Shown: positions 47,672 through 56,551, numbered from the stretch's first letter. The stretch: 64,000 nucleotides of DNA from HK-STAS-PATE-2 sp046350895 (GCA_046350895.1 JAXLZL010000003.1:1-64000), one strand, 5' to 3'. A program made the numbers and translations. The notes: generated by a model not told the origin, from the sequence alone.

Positions 47672-47697
47672 GCCACGTCGCTCGAGAGCGACGTGGC
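47672..47697. repeat. Perfect 12-bp inverted repeat without T run
   Basis: GCCACGTCGCTC, 2-nt centre GA, GAGCGACGTGGC. It lies between gatB and the membrane protein gene. A terminator is likely for the membrane protein gene, but no U tract follows on either strand. Confidence 0.6.
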
Positions 47698-47712
47698 AAG
47701 GCGGGGATTGTA

Positions 47713-48447
47713 TTACATGGTTGCTTTAAGGTTTTTGTAGAGCCGTACCGTGAAGATCATGAATAGCGGGATGAAGATCGATTGGATCACGGAGCTCAGC
47801 ATCTGCCCAAAGGCGTTTGATGAGGCCGACGAAGGCGAAGTGATCCCGCCAACGATGAGGCCAATGATGCCGCCAACGATGAGCGAGATAAGCATCATGA
47901 GCAGGCCATAAACAATGACGCTGACAAAGCTGCGCCAGAAAATCGCCCACCAACGTCCTTTCACTAATTCAGAAGAACGCTTGAGGGCTTCGGTGCCACG
48001 TTTGTCTTCGTCGATCAGCACTATGTTTGAAAACGCGAGGCGACCGGCAAGCCAGATGCCAGGGATAACGAGCAAAATAAATCCGCCCAAAACAGCCAAG
48101 CTTTGCAAAACGCCGACCCAAATTGCCGGCCAGAAGTACTTCCAACCAATGTTATTGTCGAGAGCGGTGACAGTTTGTCCGTCGGCTTTTTTCAAAAGCG
48201 CATGAGTAAAGCTATTTGACGCATGAAGGGCAAGGACACCACCGCCGATACCAAGGACGATCGAAACAATGGCGGCGCCGCCACTCATCGAGCCGTCAGC
48301 TTTGAGAAGAAAGGCGTTTGGGATCGCTGCCATGACACCAGCGATCAAGAAGCGTACCGAGCCTTCGAGATTGAATTTCCAGTCGTTACGAAATTGGTCC
48401 CAGCTTGAGCGAAGGAGTTCGCCGGCGGGAATAAGAGGTTTGTTCAT
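47713..48447 (-). CDS. Polytopic membrane protein (244 aa)
   Basis: The protein has about five or six TM helices with Gly-rich segments (IVSIVLGIGGGVLALHAS, LISLIVGGIIGLIVGGIT) and a motif LVIPGIWLAGRLAFSNIVLID, as in a family of glycerophosphoryl-diester-phosphodiesterase-type membrane domains. Function unknown. TATACT lies 9 nt before the ATG, so it is probably leaderless. Confidence 0.75.
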   Translation of the reverse strand: MNKPLIPAGELLRSSWDQFRNDWKFNLEGSVRFLIAGVMAAIPNAFLLKADGSMSGGAAIVSIVLGIGGGVLALHASNSFTHALLKKADGQTVTALDNNIGWKYFWPAIWVGVLQSLAVLGGFILLVIPGIWLAGRLAFSNIVLIDEDKRGTEALKRSSELVKGRWWAIFWRSFVSVIVYGLLMMLISLIVGGIIGLIVGGITSPSSASSNAFGQMLSSVIQSIFIPLFMIFTVRLYKNLKATM

Positions 48448-48507
48448 ACGTTTAACAGTATAGCAAAGCCCCAGAAAACAAGAAGAACCCCGCCAAACGG
48501 AGGGGTT

Positions 48508-49233
48508 CTATTCGAGATAAGGGGCGAGCGCTGCCATGAGGCGCTCGAAGTTCTCTTCGCGGGTACCGGTGGCGTCGAGATCGATGATCTTGGTGCCGCG
48601 GTTCGTGAAAATGTCACGCAATTCGCCGGAGTGGTAGTTCTCGCGCGTGCGGTCTTGGATGTCTTCGGCATCGAACATCGAAGGGTCATCCTTTGCGCCG
48701 CGTGCCGCGCGCCGTTCGGCCGCCACCTTTTGGGGGAGGCTGAGCAGAACGAGGGCGCGGGGAGCATGCTTGAGTTCGAGCTGGTTGCCAGGTTCGCGCA
48801 AGATGTCTTCGACAGTGATCGTGGGGTCGACCGCGCGCTGGTAGGCGAGCGATGACGAGAGTCCCCGCACTTGCAAGATCTTGCCACCCTTCTCGAGAAA
48901 AGGGAGGGCAAGCTCTTGGTACAGCGCCTCACGATCTTCGGCGTACATCCGCACCAGCTCGCGTTGCGTCGTCGTGCTGCCAGGGATGATGTGGTCACGC
49001 AGGCGGTATGACGCGCCGCGGTGCTTCACATAGGTCGGTTCGCAGATCAGCAGGATTTCGGCCTTGCGCACGTCCGGGTTGTCCATGGTGGGCAGGTGTC
49101 CGTGCTCTTTCTGGTACGCGATCCCGTCGAAGACGAGGCATCCGCTTTTGGCGAGCGCTTCGAGCAGCTGCGAAGCAAGGGTGTCCTTGCCGGCACCGTC
49201 GATCGCGTCGATGACAAGGATGTAGGGGTTCAT
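48508..49233 (-). CDS. tmk: Thymidylate kinase-like enzyme
   Basis: The 241-aa protein has a P-loop AIDGAGKDTLASQLLEAL, RMYAEDREALYQE, LPFLEKGGKILQVRGLSSSLAYQ (DR-type signature region) and a lid-like basic stretch KVAAERRAARGAKDD. The layout matches dTMP kinases (dTMP to dTDP), though it is about 30 aa longer, with an insert near residues 60-90. It is translationally coupled to DHFR (starts overlap) and part of a dTMP synthesis module with GC-rich codons and SD-driven genes. Confidence 0.8.
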   Translation of the reverse strand: MNPYILVIDAIDGAGKDTLASQLLEALAKSGCLVFDGIAYQKEHGHLPTMDNPDVRKAEILLICEPTYVKHRGASYRLRDHIIPGSTTTQRELVRMYAEDREALYQELALPFLEKGGKILQVRGLSSSLAYQRAVDPTITVEDILREPGNQLELKHAPRALVLLSLPQKVAAERRAARGAKDDPSMFDAEDIQDRTRENYHSGELRDIFTNRGTKIIDLDATGTREENFERLMAALAPYLE

Positions 49234-49730
49234 GAGCTTGTCGTCCTATGATACGTCTCGAACGTGTAACCGTCACCCTTGACGATCTTGTCTGCATCGA
49301 GCGTCCAGACCTTGGGGTCGAGAGGCTTGAAGAAGACGTCGCCCGGGTTCTGATTGTGCACGCGCGTGAGCTCGACCGTATCAGCGTAGGGCAGGGCGGC
49401 TTCGTAGATGATACCGCCTCCGATCACGCAGATCACCGGTTCGGGCGCTGCATCGAAGGCTGCTTCGAGCGAGTGCACCACAATGGCGCCCTCGGCGACG
49501 AAGTCCTCTTGCTTGGTGATGACGATGTTGGTGCGCTTCGGTAGCGGCTTGAAATTCGCATCGAGCGAATCCCAGGTCTTTCTGCCCATGGGGATGGGTT
49601 TTCCCATGGTCAGCTCGCGAAAGCGTTTCATGTCCTCCTTGATGCGAGGCCACGGAATGTCGAGGCCTGAACCGATGACGTCGATGTCATTGGCGGCCAC
49701 GATAAGTGCAATGTGACTGTTTTTGTACAT
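49230..49730 (-). CDS. folA: Dihydrofolate reductase
   Basis: The 166-aa protein shows IALIVAANDIDVIGSGLDIPW, MKRFRELTMGKPIPMGRKTWDS and ICVIGGGIIYEAALPYAD, the DHFR signatures. It reduces dihydrofolate made by ThyA. AAGGAGG lies about 6 nt before the ATG. Active-site acid is Asp in the GLDIPW region. It is sandwiched between thyA and tmk. Confidence 0.95.
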   Translation of the reverse strand: MYKNSHIALIVAANDIDVIGSGLDIPWPRIKEDMKRFRELTMGKPIPMGRKTWDSLDANFKPLPKRTNIVITKQEDFVAEGAIVVHSLEAAFDAAPEPVICVIGGGIIYEAALPYADTVELTRVHNQNPGDVFFKPLDPKVWTLDADKIVKGDGYTFETYHRTTSS

Positions 49731-49748
49731 CTCGTCCTCCTTCTCGAA

Positions 49749-50636
49749 TCAGACGGCGACTTCCATCTTGATGGCGGGGTCGTGTTTGTAGTCGATGAGT
49801 TTGGTCATGGTGTGATCCCAGTCGAAGATCGACGTGGATTCTCCTTCGGTCACGATAGTGGGCGGCGCATGTCGCTCGGGATCACGAGACAGTTGTTCGC
49901 GCGCGCCTTCGAGATGGTTCTCGTAGATGTGCACGTCGTTCAACTGACCAACGAGTCTGCCGGTCGGCATGCCGACATCGCGGGCGATGAGGTGCTGCAG
50001 GATCGCGTATGAGGCGATATTGAATGGGATGCCGAGCATCAGGTCGCATGAGCGTTGGTTCCAGAGCAGGTTCAGCTTGCCGTTGGTGACGGTGAGCTGG
50101 TATCCGATATGGCATGCTGGCAAGGCCATCATGCCGATCTGGGTCGGGTTCCATGCCTGGACGATGATGCGGCGATTGCGTGGATCTTTGCGCAGAGTGT
50201 CGATGGCATTCTTGAGTTGGTCCACGCCCTGGCCGAGGTAGTTACTGTCGTAGCTCTGATAGTCGGCACCGAAATGCCGCCACTGAAAGCCGTAGACAGG
50301 ACCGAGGTCTCGCTCTGCCTTCATGGCAGCCTGACGTTCGTCGCCATGACCATAGGCGACGAGGTCGGGTCGGCACCACTCGTCCCAGATATTGCACCGA
50401 CGGTCTTGGTACCACTTCTTGTCGGTGATGCCCTTGATGAATCCTTCGAGCTCGATCATCACCGTTCGAAAGAACAGTTGTTTGGTGGTGATGGCCGGAA
50501 AGCCGAGTGAAGTGTCACAGGTGAATTGCGCGCCGGCAATGGTGACGGCGTTGATTCCGGTGCGGTTGGGCTCCATGACGCCATTTTCGAGCACGTCACG
50601 GATGATGCGGTGGTATTCAGAGGTCGGTGTCGTCAC
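49749..50636 (-). CDS. thyA: Thymidylate synthase
   Basis: The 295-aa protein begins with GTG (50636), with GGAG 6 nt upstream. It has NRTGINAVTIAGAQFTCD, KNAIDTLRKDPRNRRIIVQAWNP, MALPACHIGYQLTV (catalytic Cys), and SCDLMLGIPFNIASYAIL, with GQLNDVHIYENHLEG. It makes dTMP from dUMP and methylene-THF. Heads a thyA-folA-tmk operon. Confidence 0.97.
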   Translation of the reverse strand: MTTPTSEYHRIIRDVLENGVMEPNRTGINAVTIAGAQFTCDTSLGFPAITTKQLFFRTVMIELEGFIKGITDKKWYQDRRCNIWDEWCRPDLVAYGHGDERQAAMKAERDLGPVYGFQWRHFGADYQSYDSNYLGQGVDQLKNAIDTLRKDPRNRRIIVQAWNPTQIGMMALPACHIGYQLTVTNGKLNLLWNQRSCDLMLGIPFNIASYAILQHLIARDVGMPTGRLVGQLNDVHIYENHLEGAREQLSRDPERHAPPTIVTEGESTSIFDWDHTMTKLIDYKHDPAIKMEVAV

Positions 50637-50782
50637 GGGGAGCTCCTTTGTTTTTCGAATGTCCGCTCCAGCCGGGGCGGGCTAGATCGCGAAGACCTTA
50701 GCGGTAGGTTCTTTTGCCTGCAAGGGGCGTCTTGACGCTTGGCTTTTGCTTCGGCGGCGCTGCCTGTAAGATACCAATCCGT

Positions 50783-51331
50783 ATGCCATCCCTCATTATC
50801 GGCCTCGTTGGCCAGGCCGGTTGCGGCAAAGGTACGGTCGCGGATTTCCTCCAGAAAGAATACGGTGCGGGTTATGTGCGTTTCAGCGCCATTCTCGGCA
50901 CGATCTTGGATGCATTAGCTATCGAGAAGTCACGTGAAGATTTTATCCGTATTTCAGAAGCGGTACGTGAGGCGTTTGGCGAAGACGTGTTATCACATGC
51001 TGTTGCCCGCAAGACCTTGCTTGCCGATAAAGACATCATTGTCGTTGATGGTATTCGCCGCCTTGAAGACATTGTGGCGCTTGAGCCATTGCCGCAATTC
51101 GTCTTACTTGCGATTGATGCACCGGCTGAACTCCGTTTTGAACGCATGAAAAAACGTGGAGAAAAATCCACCGAATCAAACATGACCTGGGAGCAATTTG
51201 AAAAAGAAGAGAACGCACCGACAGAAAAGACCATCCCAGCTGTCATGGCGCGAGCTAAGATTACCTTTGACAATGCCGGCAGCCAAGAAGAGCTGATCGA
51301 AAAAGTAAAAGCTTTCATGCAAAGCCGCTAA
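50783..51331 (+). CDS. P-loop nucleotide kinase (dephospho-CoA kinase/AAA-like)
   Basis: ATG 50783 (MPSLIIGLVGQAGCGKGTVA) is chosen for the P-loop; the frame extends upstream. The 182-aa protein has Walker A GQAGCGKGT, a FGEDVLSHAVARK segment, IVVDGIRRLEDI (Walker B-like) and a lid region RMKKRGEKSTESNMTWEQFE. This resembles archaeal-type nucleotide/dephospho-CoA kinase relatives; the substrate is not clear. It is divergent from thyA and separated from the P450 by a terminator. Confidence 0.75.
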   Translation: MPSLIIGLVGQAGCGKGTVADFLQKEYGAGYVRFSAILGTILDALAIEKSREDFIRISEAVREAFGEDVLSHAVARKTLLADKDIIVVDGIRRLEDIVALEPLPQFVLLAIDAPAELRFERMKKRGEKSTESNMTWEQFEKEENAPTEKTIPAVMARAKITFDNAGSQEELIEKVKAFMQSR

Positions 51332-51346
51332 AGAAAAAACAAATGA

Positions 51347-51377
51347 AAAACCCTGTACCAGACGGTACAGGGTTTTG
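51347..51377. terminator. Bidirectional terminator between kinase and P450 genes
   Basis: AAAACCCTGTACC pairs with GGTACAGGGTTTT. Confidence 0.9.
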
Positions 51378-51398
51378 CATTGCCCTTGCGAGCAATGT

Positions 51399-52766
51399 TC
51401 AGTTGATGGTCGGCGGCGCGATGGCGACGACGATATCGTTCTTTGCATACGTCAGGTGGACGCAGACGTATTTGGGTTCGATCTTCATCGGGAGGGTGAA
51501 GTCGAACTCCGAGAGGAGACGCGCGTTGATGCGCGTGATGATCTTGCGTGTCGGCCGCTGGGCGGGGCATCCGAAGGCGCCCTTGCCGAAGGTGATCGGC
51601 TTGTTCACGTCCTTCTCGTAGTAGCGGAAGGGGTCATAGGTCTCGGGCGAAGCGAAGAGCTCCGGATCGAGGTTGACACCCATGGTGAAAACGCCGACGA
51701 AGTTCTTGCCCGCATGAAGCTCCCAGTCCTTGCCGCCGGCATGCACCGTATAGTGCTGGTCGGGATTGCGGATCACGGACGAGATCGGATTGATCCGGAT
51801 CGTCTCGGTGAGGCAATGGTCGAGCAAGACCTGGCGATCGGTTGCGTCTGATGACGCGAGCGTCTCCTTGACCTTGGCATCACTGAGAATGTCGACCAGG
51901 TTCCACATCCCGTACGCGCCAGGATAGGTCATGGCATTCCACACGGTCCACATGGTGAACCAGGGGAGGTCGCGGTCATTGATGGGCTGGCCGTCAACGA
52001 TGACCTTGCGCATCTCTTGGTAGAACCAGGTCGACTGCACTTCAGGGTCGTTCATCGCGGCCTTGAGGGTCGCTTCGACGCGCTTGGTGGCGCGATACTT
52101 GGGTTCGAACCTGCGCAAGAAGGGCAGGGCTTCAGCGATTACCGTTGAGGTTGTGTAAGGGATCTCGATACCATCAGCGATCTCGCGCATGTCAGCGCGG
52201 ATGCCGCGGATCTTGCCCCACAGGTCTGAGCCGAGAATCGCGCTACAGGCGGCTTCGTGGTAAAGCTCGACGAGTTCGGTGGTGAAGTTGACCGAGGTCT
52301 GATCTCGCCACTTGTCGAGATAGGTCTCGAGTACGGCATCGATGGCGATGTCCATCTGTTCGACGCGTTCGGTCGAGAAGAGGGTGCTGGCCATGAACTG
52401 ACGGCCGGGGATCACGAGCTTCTGCACGTCATCCGGATCGTCCGACGTCTTGTCGAACCAATAGCCAACCGTGGGGATCTTGGCGAGAACGGCGCCGATG
52501 CGCATCTTTTCGGCCGGTTGCATCATCAGCCAGTTGTAGAGCCTGAGACGCTCTTCGGTCGTATTGCCGAACAGGTAGATGAGGTTGAAGGGGCCGGCAA
52601 ACCAATTGGTTACCGGTCCATAGGCTGCCGACGTTTCTTTGGCGAGACCCACGGGGTCGGTGATGATGTCGGGAATCCGGAGAACCGACCGCAGGAGATT
52701 GACGACGCCGCTTCCCCGAGCTGCGAACTTCGGCTTGATGGCATTCTGCGTCACTTGCTGTTCCAC
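51399..52766 (-). CDS. Cytochrome P450
   Basis: A GTG start (52766) with AGAGGT about 6 nt upstream gives 455 aa. Heme-thiolate loop TFGKGAFGCPAQR carries the Cys, though the usual basic residue two before it is Phe and the Gly two after is Ala. K-helix ExxR is ETIRINP, and PERF-like EDPFRYYEKD-type segment is YDPFRYYEKDVNK. The I-helix WNAMTYPGAYGMW lacks a canonical (A/G)Gx(D/E)T. Thus a divergent P450 that may have non-standard oxygen chemistry (as in allene oxide or prostacyclin synthases). No transmembrane anchor. P450s are unusual for reduced genomes without heme synthesis. Confidence 0.88.
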   Translation of the reverse strand: MEQQVTQNAIKPKFAARGSGVVNLLRSVLRIPDIITDPVGLAKETSAAYGPVTNWFAGPFNLIYLFGNTTEERLRLYNWLMMQPAEKMRIGAVLAKIPTVGYWFDKTSDDPDDVQKLVIPGRQFMASTLFSTERVEQMDIAIDAVLETYLDKWRDQTSVNFTTELVELYHEAACSAILGSDLWGKIRGIRADMREIADGIEIPYTTSTVIAEALPFLRRFEPKYRATKRVEATLKAAMNDPEVQSTWFYQEMRKVIVDGQPINDRDLPWFTMWTVWNAMTYPGAYGMWNLVDILSDAKVKETLASSDATDRQVLLDHCLTETIRINPISSVIRNPDQHYTVHAGGKDWELHAGKNFVGVFTMGVNLDPELFASPETYDPFRYYEKDVNKPITFGKGAFGCPAQRPTRKIITRINARLLSEFDFTLPMKIEPKYVCVHLTYAKNDIVVAIAPPTIN

Positions 52767-52921
52767 GTGCTACCTCTTGGTGCTGCGTTGATGCTGCGAT
52801 AAGCACGAAAGCCCGCCATCTTTTTTGAAAAAAAGTGCGAACAAACGTGTCATCGCGGCGGAGTATACCGCACAAAGAATGTGTTCACAACGAAATGAGT
52901 CCTGTTTTTTTGTGGATAAAC

Positions 52922-52960
52922 AAAAAACGACCTGGGGACAATCACGTCCTTCGGTCGTTG
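52922..52960 (-). terminator. Terminator of the dCTP deaminase gene
   Basis: On the reverse strand AACGACC pairs with GGTCGTT, followed by a T run. Confidence 0.8.
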
Positions 52961-52963
52961 TGT

Positions 52964-54067
52964 TCAGGTAAACCACTTGGCGAGCTTGATGGTATCTTGC
53001 AGGCCGTAGTTCGATTTGATGCCGGTACCGTAGATCTGGTCGGGGCGCCGCATCATGCGCTCGTAGGCCATGATGCAGATGGGTTGCCCATCGCGTAGCA
53101 CGGTGGCGCTGCTATGCACCTCGACCTCCATCACGGCGACATTGCCGACGATATTGGCATCGCCTTCATCACGCCAGCCGAAGCCGGGGTCAAAGAAGCC
53201 GGCGAAATGCGTAAAGAGATTGCCGATGGTGGGATCATACTGCACCATCTCGGCGGCATACTCAGGCGGGATGACGATGCGCTCCCGCGTACCGAGCAGA
53301 TAGAACTCGCCGGGTTTGAGTACGAGCTCGCCGTGCGGTGGGCGCTCGATGGCTTCGAAGTAGTCTTTTGCATCCACCTTGGATGGTGATCTGAGATCGA
53401 GCGCCTGATGTGGCCGCTTGGACCGGTAGGCGACGATCTCATTGATCGACAGATCGACGGTCATGAGTACGCCTGCGCTCGAGACATGGGCCCGGCTCGG
53501 CAAGTTGCTGCCGTCACGGGCGCGCAGAAGGCCAAACTTGTCGAAGGTCATCTGGTGCTCGAGTTGATTGAGGCGTTCATCCCCGTAGAAGAACCTGAGC
53601 TGGTTAAGTCTCATGCCTTCGCTCAGAATGATGTCGAATGACTTGGGTACGATCTCGACCCAGAGATCACCCGCATAGCCGTCGGGGATGAAGTCGTACT
53701 GCCGCACGCAATCCGCCAAAAGGCGGCAGCGCACATCGATACGACCCGTCGAGCTTTTGCTACTGACCTTGCCGCAGATCCCAGAAGGGAGCCGCAGCGA
53801 GGGTTTCAGCTTGCAGAGATAGACGTCGTCGCGCCTGAGGATGGTGCCGGGCGGCACCGCGATACCCGACTCAGCGACGAAGTCGCTGATGCATTCGTCC
53901 TTGCGAGGCAAGATCGAGCCGGGCATGCGGTAGATCTCGTCCGTGATCGGCAGGTCCATGGACGAAGGCTGTAGGCAGCTTTCGTCCGCGTTGATGACGA
54001 GCTTGTCGTCGATCATCTCGCGCAGGGTCTGAATCGGGAGTGCGCCATTGCGCTTGGTGGCGGTCAT
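52964..54067 (-). CDS. dcd: dCTP deaminase, long two-domain form
   Basis: ATG 54067 (MTATKRNGALPIQTLREMID) is set by AAGGAGGT 5 nt upstream. The 367-aa protein contains two dUTPase/DCD-fold repeats: SCLQPSSMDLPITDEIYRM, CGKVSSKSSTGRIDVRCRL and a second with LRSPSKVDAKDYFEAIE, HFAGFFDPGFGWRDEGDA and VEVHSSATVLRDGQPICIMAYERM. This is the 2'-deoxycytidine triphosphate deaminase type with an N-terminal DCD domain. It gives dUTP, feeding dTMP synthesis by ThyA. Confidence 0.9.
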   Translation of the reverse strand: MTATKRNGALPIQTLREMIDDKLVINADESCLQPSSMDLPITDEIYRMPGSILPRKDECISDFVAESGIAVPPGTILRRDDVYLCKLKPSLRLPSGICGKVSSKSSTGRIDVRCRLLADCVRQYDFIPDGYAGDLWVEIVPKSFDIILSEGMRLNQLRFFYGDERLNQLEHQMTFDKFGLLRARDGSNLPSRAHVSSAGVLMTVDLSINEIVAYRSKRPHQALDLRSPSKVDAKDYFEAIERPPHGELVLKPGEFYLLGTRERIVIPPEYAAEMVQYDPTIGNLFTHFAGFFDPGFGWRDEGDANIVGNVAVMEVEVHSSATVLRDGQPICIMAYERMMRRPDQIYGTGIKSNYGLQDTIKLAKWFT

Positions 54068-54113
54068 AAAAACCTCCTTAAAGGTTCGAGTCCCGCGCAT
54101 CTAAACACCAAAT

Positions 54114-54139
54114 AAAAAACCCCGCAATGCGGGGTTTTT
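54114..54139 (-). terminator. Terminator of rplA
   Basis: AAACCCCGC pairs with GCGGGGTTT around AAT; T run on both strands. Confidence 0.9.
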
Positions 54140-54140
54140 C

Positions 54141-54830
54141 TTACGCGATTTTCGCAGTATCGATTTTGACGCCTGGACCCATGGTCGAGGTGACGGTAAC
54201 CGATTTGAGGTAGGTACCCTTTGCCGAAGCAGGCTTTGCCTTCTTAACCGATTCGAGAAGCATGTTGAAGTTCTCGAGGAGTTCTTTGGTGCCGAGATCA
54301 GTCTTGCCGATGGCCTGGTGAAGATTGGCGGTGTTGTCGGTCTTGAAAGCGACCTTACCCTTTTTCACGTCTTCGATCATTTTCTTGACGTTGGTACCGA
54401 CGGTGTCGGTCTTTGGGTTAGGCATGAGACCCGTAGGACCAAGGATCTTAGCGACCTTGGCGAGCTTAGGCATCATGTCAGGCGTGGCAACGGCGACGTC
54501 GAAGTCGATTTTGCCGGTGCGGGCGAGTTCGGTGATGTATTCTTCGCCGGCGATGATGTCAGCGCCTGCGTCTTTAGCGACACCTTCGTTTGCACCCGAG
54601 ACAAAGGCGATCACGCGCTTGGTCTTACCGATGGAGTGAGGGAAGATGAGCGTCGAGCGGACCTGCTGGTCACCCTTACGGACATCGATACCGAGGTTGA
54701 TGTGGACTTCGACGGAGCCAACGAATTTGGTGGTCGAGGTCTTTTTTGCGAGCTCAAGAGCTTCTTCTGGGGAGTAGAGTTTCTTGGCATCGACGAGCTT
54801 TGCAGCTTCTGCGTAGCGTTTGCTTGGCAT
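54141..54830 (-). CDS. rplA: Ribosomal protein L1
   Basis: The 229-aa protein has MPSKRYAEAAKLVDAKKLYS, EVHINLGIDVRKGDQQVRS, ILGPTGLMPNPKTDTV, and a C-terminal SVTVTSTMGPGVKIDTAKI. L1 binds 23S rRNA near the E site, and in other bacteria its own mRNA. Here it is cut off from rplK by a glycosyltransferase gene, so its usual L11-L1 operon is split. Confidence 0.97.
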   Translation of the reverse strand: MPSKRYAEAAKLVDAKKLYSPEEALELAKKTSTTKFVGSVEVHINLGIDVRKGDQQVRSTLIFPHSIGKTKRVIAFVSGANEGVAKDAGADIIAGEEYITELARTGKIDFDVAVATPDMMPKLAKVAKILGPTGLMPNPKTDTVGTNVKKMIEDVKKGKVAFKTDNTANLHQAIGKTDLGTKELLENFNMLLESVKKAKPASAKGTYLKSVTVTSTMGPGVKIDTAKIA

Positions 54831-54892
54831 AGTGGTTCGGACGGCAGGTTTTACTGCCTTCCACGTTAGTTTTTTAGTGGCTGGAGATTAGC

Positions 54893-56029
54893 TTATATTG
54901 CTTGTTTTGGCAAGGTTAAGAGCTTTTCATGGGCTTCAAGGGTCTTTTGGAGGGGAAAGCGGTCGGTGACGACCCGGCGGGCCTGGGTGCCAAAGGCTTC
55001 GCGGGAGTCGACGTCACGCTCAAGGCGGAGCATGGCTCGGGCCAGGGATTCGGGGTTATGAGCCTCAATAATGAGGCCGGCATCTGGCTCAATCATCCAG
55101 CGCATGGCGCCGACATCGGTGACGATGCAGGAGAGCGAGGCGGCCATGGCTTCAAGCAGCGAGATCGGCATGCCTTCTTTGGCGGATGGGAGAGCGTAGG
55201 CATCAAAAGCTGCGAGATACTGCGAAGCGTTTTCTTTACCGCCAAGCAGCATGAAATAAGAATCCGAGCCGGCGTCTTGAATGGCTTTTTCGGTTTCAGC
55301 GCGCAAAGGTCCATCGCCGATAATCGCTACGACACCCGTGCCGCCAAGTTCGCGATAGCGCTTGGTAGCGAGAATGAAGTTTGGTAAATCTTTGGCCGGA
55401 TAAAAATTCGCAATCGAACCGAAGATGAAATCCGAGTTTCGAAGTTCAAGTATTTCGCGTGCGCATTCACGTGTGAGAAGCTGTGCGTCAAAAACCGCCA
55501 CGTCCACGCCATTAGGAATAGAGAGTAGCTGCTGTTTTGGTTTGATACCTTCGCGTTTTGCCGCTTCAACATCGCCCGGATGCACGCAGACAATCGCGTC
55601 GCGAAACTTCGCGGCGATGCGTTCGGCGAAAACGATAATCGCACGTTTTGTTTTTGACATCGGTTCAAGAAAAGCCCAACCGCCAATGCAATATACGATA
55701 TTTTTTATGCCCGCGAGTTTTCCGGCTAATGAACCAAGTACACCGATCTTAGAGCTATTCAAGTGAATGGCGTCAGGTTTGAGCTCTTTGAGTTTTGACG
55801 TGAGTTCAAAAAGCGCGCGTGTATCTTTGTATGGATTCAATTCACGCTGCATCCATTGCAAGCGATGAAAGGGGATTTGCACGTCAGCGCATTTTTCAAC
55901 TAGCCATTCGCCATCACCGGCGAGCACATGCACATCATGGCCGGCGCGTTTCAAAAAGCGTGCCAAATCAAAAACAAAGACGGTGGCCCCGCCTGGCACG
56001 GCTCTTGTGATACAGATGGCGAATTTCAT
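54893..56029 (-). CDS. Glycosyltransferase family 4-like
   Basis: The 378-aa protein has a GT-B fold: N-terminal ITRAVPGGATVFVFDLARFLK, HLNSSKIGVLGSLAGKLAG; C-terminal SIPNGVDVAVFD, FGSIANFYPAKDLPNFI, VAIIGDGPLRAETEKAI and the donor-binding PSAKEGMPISLLEAMAAS (E-x7-E type). It transfers a sugar from a nucleotide donor to an acceptor, probably cell-surface glycan. It lies between rplK and rplA in the same direction, an atypical insertion. Confidence 0.9.
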   Translation of the reverse strand: MKFAICITRAVPGGATVFVFDLARFLKRAGHDVHVLAGDGEWLVEKCADVQIPFHRLQWMQRELNPYKDTRALFELTSKLKELKPDAIHLNSSKIGVLGSLAGKLAGIKNIVYCIGGWAFLEPMSKTKRAIIVFAERIAAKFRDAIVCVHPGDVEAAKREGIKPKQQLLSIPNGVDVAVFDAQLLTRECAREILELRNSDFIFGSIANFYPAKDLPNFILATKRYRELGGTGVVAIIGDGPLRAETEKAIQDAGSDSYFMLLGGKENASQYLAAFDAYALPSAKEGMPISLLEAMAASLSCIVTDVGAMRWMIEPDAGLIIEAHNPESLARAMLRLERDVDSREAFGTQARRVVTDRFPLQKTLEAHEKLLTLPKQAI

Positions 56030-56037
56030 AGGTATGC

Positions 56038-56066
56038 AAAGAGCGTGCTTTGAAACACGCTCTTCG
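56038..56066 (-). terminator. Hairpin between rplK and the glycosyltransferase gene
   Basis: AAGAGCGTG pairs with CACGCTCTT across a 7-nt loop; only a short T stretch follows, so it is a weak terminator or attenuator. Confidence 0.55.
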
Positions 56067-56076
56067 TCAATGTTGT

Positions 56077-56502
56077 TTATTCAACAACGGTGATACCCAT
56101 ATTGCGTGCCGTACCTTCGATCTGCTTCATGGCGGATTCGATGGTCGAGCAGTTCAAGTCTGGGAGTTTGATCTCGGCGATCTCGCGAACCTGGGCTTTG
56201 GTTACCTTGCCGACTTTGTCGGTGTGAGGCTTACCCGAGCCGGACTCGATCTTGGCAGCCTTCTTGAGAAGGGCCGAAGCTGGAGCGGTTTTGAGAATGA
56301 AGTCGTAAGAACGGTCTTCATAGAGCGAGATGATCGCAGGCACAACTTCGCCCATGCGGTCCTGCGTAGCAGCATTGATGCGCTGGCAGAATTCGGCGAT
56401 GTTCATACCGTGCTGACCGAGGGCAGGACCGAGTGGAGGTGCTGGGGTAGCACGGCCACCGATGACCTGGACCTTGATATAGGTCTTTACTTTCTTAGCC
56501 AT
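56077..56502 (-). CDS. rplK: Ribosomal protein L11
   Basis: The 141-aa protein has KVQVIGGRATPAPPLGPALG, GMNIAEFCQRINAATQ and the C-terminal GTARNMGITVVE. L11 forms the GTPase-associated centre with 23S rRNA. It lies downstream of secE-nusG in the standard order. Confidence 0.97.
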   Translation of the reverse strand: MAKKVKTYIKVQVIGGRATPAPPLGPALGQHGMNIAEFCQRINAATQDRMGEVVPAIISLYEDRSYDFILKTAPASALLKKAAKIESGSGKPHTDKVGKVTKAQVREIAEIKLPDLNCSTIESAMKQIEGTARNMGITVVE

Positions 56503-56551
56503 AGTGTTGAGTTTAAGGGGTTATCCAAGTGTCACCGCAACAAATGAATAA

